Under the pieces are notes generated by a model that had not been told where the DNA came from, did not search any database, and saw only the letters and a program-made list of their open reading frames with translations. From the NCBI GenBank assembly GCA_934101605.1, contig CAKORS010000004.1:1-27962 (forward strand): DNA of 27,962 nt, given 5' to 3'. The translations under genes were made by a program, and so were the position numbers. Shown here in pieces: positions 21,558-27,752 of this stretch (the first letter of the stretch is position 1; each line of letters starts with the position of its first letter). Source of the stretch: an uncultured Bacilli bacterium. Its GTDB lineage: Bacteria; Bacillota_I; Bacilli_A; RF39; UBA660.

Positions 21558-23657
21558 ATGGAAGATAATAGAAAATCATTAAATCAAATAATTAGAAAAG
21601 TATTATTAACATTATTATTTACAGTATTACTTATATTTTTACTAATTTGGTTATTTCCAACTAAAGGATATTTTTCAAGTTTATTCCAAGATGTATTTAG
21701 AAATAATATTAATTCCATGCGTGATGCAGGAGAAAGATATTTCACTAATGACAGATTACCAAAAGAAATTGGTGACAGTGAAAAAATAACATTAAAAGAA
21801 ATGTTAAATAAAAGTTTATTATTACCATTTACAGATAAAAATGGTAATAGTTGTGACATAAATAAATCCTATGTTAAAGTTACAAAAGAAAAAGATGAAT
21901 ACAAAATGAAAGTTTATTTATCTTGTGATGATGAGGATGCATACATAATAGTATATCTAGGATGTAGAGATTATTGTGCAGGATTAGGTAAATGTGATCA
22001 AACATGTTCATCATGCGGAGATAATTGTGCTAATAAAAAACTATATGAATTTACAAGAGAAATAACAAAAAAAGTAATAAAAGGATATACTTGTGATGAA
22101 GGTTATAAGAAAAATGGTAATCTTTGTTATAAAACAACAACAAAACAAGTAACAAAAGATGCAACTCCAGTTTATGAAACAACTGAAGATACCAAACCTG
22201 CAACACCTAAGTATTCAAATAAAACAACAACAATAAATGCAACTCCAGTATATGATAATGGTGAAGAATCTATTAATGCGACACCTTTATATAATAAGAC
22301 AACAATAAAAATAGATGGAACACCAGTATATGGAGAAGATGAGTCAACAATAAATGCAACACCACATAAAGTAGAAACACAAAATTATAAATATCTTTAT
22401 AAAAAACATGTTGCAAAATCATATAGCAACTGGTCAGATTGGTCTTCATTAAAAGAATACAATCCAGATAGTAACAATATTACCTGGGGAAAACAAGACC
22501 TAGTATGGAATGAAAAGGCTGGAACTAAAAAAATCACAACAACTAAAATTGTTTATGATAAGAATAAACCTATATATGAATATAACAATACAAACGTAGT
22601 AGGATACTATAAACGTTATGTATGTTCAGGATATTCATACTATATGGATTCAACAACAAATACAGTTTATTCATATGGTGAATGGACAAAAGTAAGTAGA
22701 GATACTTATACAAGTTTCCCATCATCTAGTGATCCTAATGTTAAATATGTATATGTAGGAATGAACTATGATGAATGTGAAGAAACATGTACATTAAAAC
22801 CATATTATATAGTGGATAAGTATGTAAGAACATCATCAAAAGCTCAATCTTCAACATCAGGAAGTGGATTATCAGCAGTATGTAATATATCTTATGAATC
22901 AATTCCAGTATATGGACCTAAAAAAGTATTTGTAGGTTACGAATCAAATAGAGTAACAGAAGTAAGTTATAAATATTACTACCATACAAAAACAAGAACT
23001 ATAACAGAAGAAGAACATACAGATTATAAATGGACAAAAATATATAATGATCCAACTTTAGTAAATCAAGGATATACATATGTAAGAAGAGAAGTAGAAT
23101 CAACATCTTCATATACTTACTATACATGTCCATCAGGATATAATTTAAATGGAACGAAATGTAGCAAGAAAACTTCTACAATTATAGGATATACATGTCC
23201 ATCAGGATATAATCTAAATGGTAAAAAATGTGAAAGAGAAGTAAAATATGTATCTGGATACACATGTCCTACAGATTATAAACTAAGTGGAACAAAATGT
23301 TATAAAGACACATCAAAAATTATAGGATATACATGTCCATCAGGATATAAACTAGATGGTAAAAAATGTGAGAAAACAGAAAAATATATATCTGGTTATA
23401 CATGTCCATCAGGATATAATCTAAGTGATAAAACATGTTATAAAAAATCAGGTTCAAAACTAATCGGATATAAATGTCCTGCTGACTATTCATTAAAAGG
23501 AAAGAAATGTCATAAGACAGAAACAACTACTGTATCAAAAGGAACAACTCCAATTTATGGAAGTCAAAAAACAACTGAATATAAATGGTCAACAAGTAAA
23601 ACACTTAAAGGTTGGGAAAGAACAGGAAGAACCAAAACTGATAAAGTTTGCGAATAA
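21558..23657 (+). CDS. Membrane-anchored surface protein with Cys-pair repeats
   Basis: This 699-aa protein is not one I recognise. A single N-terminal helix (~14-32) after a basic tail should anchor it with the bulk outside. A Cys cluster follows near residues 135-160 (CRDYC, CDQTCSSCGDNC), then ATPVY-type repeats at ~198-275. A Tyr/Ser/Trp-rich middle leads to six tandem ~23-residue units at ~522-651, each of the form C-P-x3-Y-x-L-x3-x-C, with ten residues between the cysteines. A lone earlier copy sits at residue ~179. Paired cysteines would suit disulphides in an exposed structural or adhesive protein. AAGGAGGTAAT precedes the ATG. It is co-transcribed with the preceding gene. Confidence 0.8.
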   Translation: MEDNRKSLNQIIRKVLLTLLFTVLLIFLLIWLFPTKGYFSSLFQDVFRNNINSMRDAGERYFTNDRLPKEIGDSEKITLKEMLNKSLLLPFTDKNGNSCDINKSYVKVTKEKDEYKMKVYLSCDDEDAYIIVYLGCRDYCAGLGKCDQTCSSCGDNCANKKLYEFTREITKKVIKGYTCDEGYKKNGNLCYKTTTKQVTKDATPVYETTEDTKPATPKYSNKTTTINATPVYDNGEESINATPLYNKTTIKIDGTPVYGEDESTINATPHKVETQNYKYLYKKHVAKSYSNWSDWSSLKEYNPDSNNITWGKQDLVWNEKAGTKKITTTKIVYDKNKPIYEYNNTNVVGYYKRYVCSGYSYYMDSTTNTVYSYGEWTKVSRDTYTSFPSSSDPNVKYVYVGMNYDECEETCTLKPYYIVDKYVRTSSKAQSSTSGSGLSAVCNISYESIPVYGPKKVFVGYESNRVTEVSYKYYYHTKTRTITEEEHTDYKWTKIYNDPTLVNQGYTYVRREVESTSSYTYYTCPSGYNLNGTKCSKKTSTIIGYTCPSGYNLNGKKCEREVKYVSGYTCPTDYKLSGTKCYKDTSKIIGYTCPSGYKLDGKKCEKTEKYISGYTCPSGYNLSDKTCYKKSGSKLIGYKCPADYSLKGKKCHKTETTTVSKGTTPIYGSQKTTEYKWSTSKTLKGWERTGRTKTDKVCE
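23121..23510 (+). repeat. Six ~69-bp coding repeats (Cys-pair module)
   Basis: Six in-frame units begin with TGTCC(A/T) and encode TCPSGYNLNGTKC-like modules spaced 23-24 codons apart. Linkers alternate: odd units end in a TSxII-like run and even units in an EKYxS-like run, so the higher-order period is ~138 bp. That pattern implies duplication of a two-unit block. Confidence 0.85.
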
Positions 23658-23659
23658 AT

Positions 23660-23681
23660 AAAGGCTTAAAAGCCTTTTTTT
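23660..23681 (+). terminator. Terminator after the Cys-repeat gene
   Basis: AAAGGCT (23660-23666) and AGCCTTT (23671-23677) with the loop TAAA, then a T-run. It starts three bases after the stop codon. Confidence 0.85.
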
Positions 23682-23682
23682 A

Positions 23683-23711
23683 TTGTTTTAAAAAGTTATT
23701 TATGCTATTCT
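23683..23711 (+). promoter_or_regulatory. Possible murA promoter
   Basis: TTGTTT (23683-23688), 17 nt, and TATTCT (23706-23711) with extended TGC. It leaves a ~70-nt leader containing ATATAC/GTATAT and a TCTATATATAGA palindrome; no clear regulator is recognisable. Confidence 0.45.
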
Positions 23712-23787
23712 ATATATAGAAAAGAAACCAATTTATAATTATTAACATATACTAAACTAGGTATATAACCAATAGTTAGGAGTAAAC

Positions 23788-25041
23788 ATGAAAAAAATAA
23801 TAATAGATGGTAACAAGCCATTATCAGGAACAATCAGAATAAGTGGAGCAAAAAATGCAGCAGTAGCATTAATTCCTGCAGCAATATTAACAGATGATGA
23901 AGTAACTATTTGTAATGTTCCAGAAATTTCTGATATAGATGCTCTAGAAGACATTTTAAAATTCTTAAATGTAGATGTTAAAAGAGCAACTGAGTCAATT
24001 GTTATAAATACTAAAAATATGAAAAATAAAACTATACCAGAAAATATAGCAAGAAAGTTAAGAGCGTCATATTATTTTATGGGAGCCTTACTTGCAAAAT
24101 ATAAAAAAGTTGAAATGTATTTTCCAGGAGGCTGCAAAATAGGTAAAAGACCTATTAATATCCATCTAGAAGGATTTAAAAAACTTGGTGCTTCAGTAGA
24201 AGAAAAAAATGATAAATATACAATAACTGCAGAACATCTAAAGGGAACAAAAATATATTTAGATGTTGCATCAGTTGGAGCTACAATAAATCTTATGATA
24301 GCGGCAACAAAAGCAGAAGGCATAACAACCATAGAAAATGCTGCAAGAGAACCAGAAATAGTCAATGTTGCAACTTTCTTAAATAGCATGGGAGCAAACA
24401 TTAAAGGCGCCGGAACAAATGTTATTAAAATTAAAGGTGTAGAAAAACTAACAAAAGGTTTTGCAGAAATAATACCAGATAGAATAGAAGCTGGAACATA
24501 TGTTATAGCAGGAGCATTAATTGGGGATAATTTAAAAATAGACAATATTATACCAGAACATCTAGAATCATTAACATCAAAACTTAAAAATGCAAATGCA
24601 AACATAGAAATTGGACCAGATTATATCAACTGTAACAGAAGCGATAAATTATCAGCAGTAGATATAAAAACTTATTATTTTCCTGGTTTTCCAACAGACT
24701 TGCAACAACCATTCTCAGTATTTTTAACTCAATGTAAAGGAACATCTCATATTGAAGAAAATATATGGGAAAATAGATTTATGCACATTCCTTATTTAAA
24801 TAAAATGGGTGCAGAAGTAAAACTAAAAGATAAATGTGCAAAAGTAAAAGGACCTACTTCACTAAAGGGTAAAAAAGTAAAAGCAACAGACTTGCGTGCT
24901 GGAGCAGCACTAGTTATAGCGGGATTAATCGCTAGTGGCAAAACCACAATTGAAGAGGTAGAACATATTTTAAGAGGTTATGAAGGAATAATAGAAAAAT
25001 TAACCAATGTGGGAGCGAATATTAAATTAATAGAAAAATAA
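23788..25041 (+). CDS. murA: UDP-N-acetylglucosamine 1-carboxyvinyltransferase
   Basis: MurA transfers enolpyruvate from phosphoenolpyruvate to UDP-GlcNAc, the first committed step of peptidoglycan synthesis, in the cytoplasm. The 417-aa length is standard. It has the N-terminal LSGTIRISGAKNAAVALI with the catalytic-site Lys-Asn. The fosfomycin-target cysteine is Cys116 in FPGGCKIGKRPINIH. Further motifs are IPDRIEAGTYVIAGAL, the FPTDLQQPFSVFLTQ block, and the DLRAGAALVIAGL end containing the conserved Arg. The start follows TTAGGAGTAAAC. The murA-to-spoIIQ-to-mbl neighbourhood is like that of Bacillus, with rpmE and rpiB inserted. Confidence 0.97.
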   Translation: MKKIIIDGNKPLSGTIRISGAKNAAVALIPAAILTDDEVTICNVPEISDIDALEDILKFLNVDVKRATESIVINTKNMKNKTIPENIARKLRASYYFMGALLAKYKKVEMYFPGGCKIGKRPINIHLEGFKKLGASVEEKNDKYTITAEHLKGTKIYLDVASVGATINLMIAATKAEGITTIENAAREPEIVNVATFLNSMGANIKGAGTNVIKIKGVEKLTKGFAEIIPDRIEAGTYVIAGALIGDNLKIDNIIPEHLESLTSKLKNANANIEIGPDYINCNRSDKLSAVDIKTYYFPGFPTDLQQPFSVFLTQCKGTSHIEENIWENRFMHIPYLNKMGAEVKLKDKCAKVKGPTSLKGKKVKATDLRAGAALVIAGLIASGKTTIEEVEHILRGYEGIIEKLTNVGANIKLIEK

Positions 25042-25044
25042 TAC

Positions 25045-25073
25045 TTGCATATAATTAATTAATTTGATACAAT
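25045..25073 (+). promoter_or_regulatory. rpmE promoter
   Basis: TTGCAT (25045-25050), 17 nt, and TACAAT (25068-25073) with a TG one base upstream. It begins three bases after the murA stop. Confidence 0.7.
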
Positions 25074-25082
25074 ATACAAGAA

Positions 25083-25117
25083 TTAGTTAATTACTATGGT
25101 TTGATAACTAGCCATGG
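25083..25117 (+). promoter_or_regulatory. Structured rpmE leader (candidate L31 autoregulatory RNA)
   Basis: Two interleaved helices can form in the ~65-nt leader. TTAGTTA (25083-25089) pairs with TAACTAG (25105-25111), and CTATGG (25094-25099) pairs with CCATGG (25112-25117), each allowing one G-U. They either form a pseudoknot or exclude each other. Autoregulatory leaders before rpmE are known in several bacterial groups; I cannot say whether this one belongs to a described class. Confidence 0.5.
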
Positions 25118-25143
25118 CGAATGGACAAGAAAGGAGTAAAGTT

Positions 25144-25353
25144 ATGAAAAAAGCAATCCATCCAGAATACAAAGAAACAAAATTTATTTGTTCTTGTGGT
25201 AATACTTTTACTGCTTTATCAACAAAAGAAGAAATGCATATAGATGTATGTTCAGCTTGTCATCCATTCTATACAGGAAAACAAAATAATTCTAATGCTA
25301 AAGGTAATGTAGAAAAGTTTAACAAAAAATATGGACTTAAAAAAGAAGCTTAG
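25144..25353 (+). CDS. rpmE: 50S ribosomal protein bL31, zinc-binding form
   Basis: This 69-aa ribosomal protein has the family signatures KKAIHPEYKE at the start, FICSCGNTF, and the DVCSACHPFYTGKQ block near the middle. The retained cysteine pairs mark the zinc-binding C+ form rather than the zinc-independent paralogue. AAGGAGTAAAG fits ATG 25144; an in-frame ATG at 25114 would lie inside the structured leader. A terminator overlaps the stop codon. Confidence 0.97.
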   Translation: MKKAIHPEYKETKFICSCGNTFTALSTKEEMHIDVCSACHPFYTGKQNNSNAKGNVEKFNKKYGLKKEA

Positions 25354-25364
25354 TCTTCTTTTTT
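25339..25364 (+). terminator. Intrinsic terminator at the rpmE stop
   Basis: AAAAAAGAAG (25339-25348) and CTTCTTTTTT (25355-25364) pair perfectly over 10 bp. The TAG stop (25351-25353) is in the 6-nt loop, so the last codons and the terminator are shared. Confidence 0.8.
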
Positions 25365-25378
25365 TTTATAATTTAAGA

Positions 25379-25384
25379 TATAAT
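25379..25384 (+). promoter_or_regulatory. Possible rpiB -10 element
   Basis: TATAAT, 17 nt before the rpiB start codon, just after the terminator. No convincing -35. The distance to the ribosome binding site is short. Confidence 0.35.
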
Positions 25385-25401
25385 AAAAAAGAGGTGTTAA
25401 A

Positions 25402-25830
25402 ATGAAAATAGGTATTGCATCAGACCATCGTGGTTATGAATTAAAAAAAGAAATAATAGAAAATATTAAAGATATAAAAGACTATGGAACATTTAGCGAA
25501 GAAAGAGTAGACTTCCCTGATTATGCAAAATCTTTAGGAGATGCTATAAATAATAAAGAAATAGATCTAGGAATAGCAATATGTGGAACTGGTATTGGTA
25601 TTTCCATTGCACTAAATAAAATAAAGAATATTATGTGTGCTAAAATAGATTCTATAGAAGATGCTAAAATGGCTAAAGAACATAATCATGCTAATGCTAT
25701 AGCATTCAAAGCATCAACAGATCTAAATACAGCACTTAAAATGATAGATACATTTATAAATACAAAATCAAATAATGAAGAAGCATATTTAAGAAGAATA
25801 AATAAAATAAAAGAGTTAGAAAACAAATGA
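25402..25830 (+). CDS. rpiB: Ribose 5-phosphate isomerase B
   Basis: RpiB interconverts ribose 5-phosphate and ribulose 5-phosphate in the non-oxidative pentose phosphate pathway. The 142-aa length fits the RpiB/LacA family. Key segments are IASDHRGYELKKEI at the N-terminus, VDFPDYA, and the anion-hole loop ICGTGIGISIALNKI with the active-site Cys. The EHNHANAIAF segment follows. AGAGGTGTT precedes the ATG. It ends in TGA, the only TGA stop here, overlapping the next start as ATGA. LacA/LacB-type sugar isomerases are close relatives, but the single copy and housekeeping context favour RpiB. Confidence 0.94.
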   Translation: MKIGIASDHRGYELKKEIIENIKDIKDYGTFSEERVDFPDYAKSLGDAINNKEIDLGIAICGTGIGISIALNKIKNIMCAKIDSIEDAKMAKEHNHANAIAFKASTDLNTALKMIDTFINTKSNNEEAYLRRINKIKELENK

Positions 25831-26024
25831 ATATAAAAATTATAGTATATGTAGTAAATCTATTATTAGTATTAATTGGATTAAGTAGTGTTAATATAAA
25901 TTCAATATTTAAAAAAAATAAAATAATTGAAGCTAGAATTTTATATTTTATAATAGTATTTATTATGACATACTTATTAACAAATTTCGTTTATGATTTT
26001 ATAAATGTTTCAAAAATATTTTAA
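25827..26024 (+). CDS. DUF1146 small membrane protein (YwzB-like)
   Basis: This 65-aa protein has two hydrophobic helices (about residues 4-22 and 37-58) separated by a short basic loop (FKKNKIIEARIL). Size, the conserved Ala-Arg after the loop and position near murA and spoIIQ fit the DUF1146 family, of which Bacillus YwzB is a member. The function is unknown. Its ATG overlaps the rpiB stop by four bases, and there is no separate ribosome binding site better than the GAGTTAGAA inside rpiB, so it depends on coupling. Confidence 0.72.
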   Translation: MNIKIIVYVVNLLLVLIGLSSVNINSIFKKNKIIEARILYFIIVFIMTYLLTNFVYDFINVSKIF

Positions 26025-26029
26025 AAAAT

Positions 26030-26059
26030 GTATAGAAACCTCATTAATTGCCAAACTTT
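26030..26059 (+). promoter_or_regulatory. Candidate sigma-F-type promoter of spoIIQ
   Basis: GTATA (26030-26034), exactly 15 nt, then GCCAAACTTT (26050-26059). The Bacillus sigma-F consensus is GYWTA-N15-GGHRARYHTR; the -10 matches at 8 of 10 positions. spoIIQ is a classic sigma-F gene. Initiation would fall at about 26064-26067, in the 3' arm of the hairpin. Confidence 0.5.
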
Positions 26060-26068
26060 TAATGAGGT
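26038..26068 (+). promoter_or_regulatory. Hairpin sequestering the spoIIQ ribosome binding site
   Basis: ACCTCATTAA (26038-26047) and TTAATGAGGT (26059-26068) form a perfect 10-bp stem with an 11-nt loop. Its 3' arm holds most of the Shine-Dalgarno GAGGTGAT (26064-26071), which is followed by a T-run and the ATG. It may also terminate the rpiB-DUF1146 transcript. Confidence 0.75.
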
Positions 26069-26075
26069 GATTTTT

Positions 26076-26714
26076 ATGTTAAAAAGATTTATTAGTAAAT
26101 ATTTTGTAGAAAGTGCATTAGTATTAGTATTAACAATATTATGTATGGTAAGTTTTATATTTGCAAGACAATATGAAAGAGCAAATAAAAATGATGAAAA
26201 TATAATATATACATCTGAAGAGATCTTGCCAAATAATACAACTCCTGTAGTAAAAGAAGAAAAAAATGAAATATCAGTAATAAGACCTTATGATAGTAAG
26301 GATATAAAAGTAGTAAAAAAATATTATGATTCAACAAGCAAAGAAGACCAAACAGATGCAATAATATATTATGAGGGAACATATATCCAAAATAAAGGAA
26401 CAGACTATGCTGGAAGTAACAATTTTTCTGTATTAGCAATTGCAGATGGAGATGTTTTGTCAGTAACAACAGATGATATAGTAGGAACAACAGTAAAAAT
26501 TAAGCATAGTAATAATCTAATAAGTGTATATCAAAGTTTAAGTGAAGCAAATGTAAAAGAAAAAGATCATATTAATCAAGGAGAAGTAATTGGTAAAAGT
26601 GGAACAAATGAAATGTGTAAAGATTTAAATGATCATCTTCACTTTGAATTATATGTTAATAATGTTACAGTAAATCCTGAAAGTTATTTTAATAATAATA
26701 TAAAGGAGAATTAA
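26076..26714 (+). CDS. spoIIQ: SpoIIQ-like stage II sporulation protein (degenerate M23/LytM domain)
   Basis: SpoIIQ is made in the forespore and binds mother-cell SpoIIIAH across the septum, driving engulfment and forming a channel. This 212-aa protein has one N-terminal transmembrane helix (~12-30), a linker, and a LytM/M23 domain from ~85. The first zinc-ligand His of the HxGxD motif is replaced by Asn106 (NKGTDYAG), while Asp110 and the HLHFEL histidines (187 and 189) remain. So it is probably not an active endopeptidase, as in Bacillus SpoIIQ. Other landmarks are VLAIADGDVLSV and INQGEVIGKSG. I start at ATG 26076, after GAGGTGAT. It lies just before mreB/mbl, as in Bacillus, but without spoIIID. 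Confidence 0.87.
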   Translation: MLKRFISKYFVESALVLVLTILCMVSFIFARQYERANKNDENIIYTSEEILPNNTTPVVKEEKNEISVIRPYDSKDIKVVKKYYDSTSKEDQTDAIIYYEGTYIQNKGTDYAGSNNFSVLAIADGDVLSVTTDDIVGTTVKIKHSNNLISVYQSLSEANVKEKDHINQGEVIGKSGTNEMCKDLNDHLHFELYVNNVTVNPESYFNNNIKEN

Positions 26715-26715
26715 A

Positions 26716-27705
26716 ATGTTATCAAAAGATATTGGTATAGACTTAGGAACAGTAAACATTTTAATATATGTAAAAGGAGAAGGAGTAATATTAGATGAAC
26801 CAAGTGTTATAGTAATAGATGAAACTACATCAAAAGCAATAGCATATGGAAAAGAAGCAAATGAAATGTTAGGAAGAACTCCAGGAAAAATTAAAGTTAT
26901 AAAACCAATGAAAGATGGTGTAATAGCAGATTTTGAACTTATAGAACAATTACTAACATATTTACTTAAAAAATCTAATAGTAAAGGAATAATAGGAAAG
27001 CCAAGAATTATTATTTGTTGTCCTTCCAATATAACAGAAGTAGAAAAAAATGCAATAAAAGAAGCGGCAGAAAGAACAGGGGCTAAGAAAGTATTTATAG
27101 AAGAAGAACCAAAAGTTGCAGCTATAGGAGCAGGACTTGATATAGCAAAACCAATTGGTAACATGATAGTAGATATTGGTGGAGGAACAACAGATATAGC
27201 AGTTCTATCATTAGGAGACATAGTAACAAGCGCATCTATAAAAACAGCAGGAAATACATTTGATAGAGAAATAATAGAGTATATTAAAAATAAACATAAA
27301 TTGTTAATAGGTGAAAAAACAGCAGAAAATATTAAAATAACAATAGGGTCAGCGAAAAATGGATCAAAAAAAGAAAAAATGGATATAAGAGGAAGAGACT
27401 TAGTTGGTGGACTTCCTAAAACAATATCCATAACAGGAGAAGAAATAGAAGAAGCTCTAAAACCAAGTATAAATAAAATAGTATCTATGATAAAACAAGT
27501 ATTAGAACAAACACCACCAGAATTATCAGCAGATATTATAGAAAAAGGTATAGTGTTAACTGGTGGAGGAGCATTATTATCCAATTTAACAGATCTTTTA
27601 GAAGAAGAGTTACAACTTCCTGTAAAAGTAGCAGAAGAACCTTTAAAATGTGTAGCAGAAGGAACAGGAATATTACTAGATAGATTAAATCTTGTAGATA
27701 ACTAA
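26716..27705 (+). CDS. mreB: MreB/Mbl-family rod shape-determining actin homologue
   Basis: This 329-aa actin-like ATPase should form membrane-bound filaments that guide lateral wall synthesis. It has the phosphate-1 loop DIGIDLGTVNILIYVKGEG, EPSVIVID, GRTPGKIKVIKPMKDGVIAD, FIEEEPKVAAIGAGL, the second phosphate loop MIVDIGGGTTDIAVLSLG and the adenosine motif GIVLTGGGALLSNL. Its place right after spoIIQ suggests Mbl rather than MreB sensu stricto, but this is not decisive. AAAGGAG lies inside the end of spoIIQ, whose stop is two bases before this ATG, so it is likely co-transcribed and coupled. Confidence 0.93.
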   Translation: MLSKDIGIDLGTVNILIYVKGEGVILDEPSVIVIDETTSKAIAYGKEANEMLGRTPGKIKVIKPMKDGVIADFELIEQLLTYLLKKSNSKGIIGKPRIIICCPSNITEVEKNAIKEAAERTGAKKVFIEEEPKVAAIGAGLDIAKPIGNMIVDIGGGTTDIAVLSLGDIVTSASIKTAGNTFDREIIEYIKNKHKLLIGEKTAENIKITIGSAKNGSKKEKMDIRGRDLVGGLPKTISITGEEIEEALKPSINKIVSMIKQVLEQTPPELSADIIEKGIVLTGGGALLSNLTDLLEEELQLPVKVAEEPLKCVAEGTGILLDRLNLVDN

Positions 27706-27724
27706 TATTGTTATCTATTTTTTT
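27695..27724 (+). terminator. Intrinsic terminator at the mreB stop
   Basis: TAGATAAC (27695-27702) and GTTATCTA (27710-27717) with a 7-nt loop, then a 7-T run. The TAA stop (27703-27705) is in the loop. Confidence 0.8.
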
Positions 27725-27736
27725 ATATGATATAAT
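27708..27736 (+). promoter_or_regulatory. Promoter of the TagO/WecA-like gene
   Basis: TTGTTA (27708-27713), 17 nt, and TATAAT (27731-27736) with extended TGA. The -35 overlaps the terminator of mreB. Confidence 0.65.
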
Positions 27737-27752
27737 TAATTAGGTGATAAAA

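Noticed and set aside
23121..23510. CRISPR-like array
   Set aside because: The ~69-bp period lies in frame inside a protein gene, and the spacers are diverged copies of each other, not unique sequence. There are no cas genes.
25402..25836. Alternative genetic code with TGA as tryptophan
   Set aside because: Tryptophan is encoded by TGG throughout, no gene has an internal in-frame TGA, and rpiB has normal family length ending at its TGA. Reading through would add only two residues, so the single case is not evidence for recoding.
26028..26075. Longer N-terminus for SpoIIQ starting at ATG 26028
   Set aside because: The extra codons cover the hairpin and the ribosome binding site. ATG 26076 gives the expected short basic tail before the membrane helix.
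26649..27584. A 311-aa open frame on the minus strand
   Set aside because: It is the mirror of mreB, which has all actin-family motifs on the plus strand. The minus frame is low-complexity, with no ribosome binding site or known domain.
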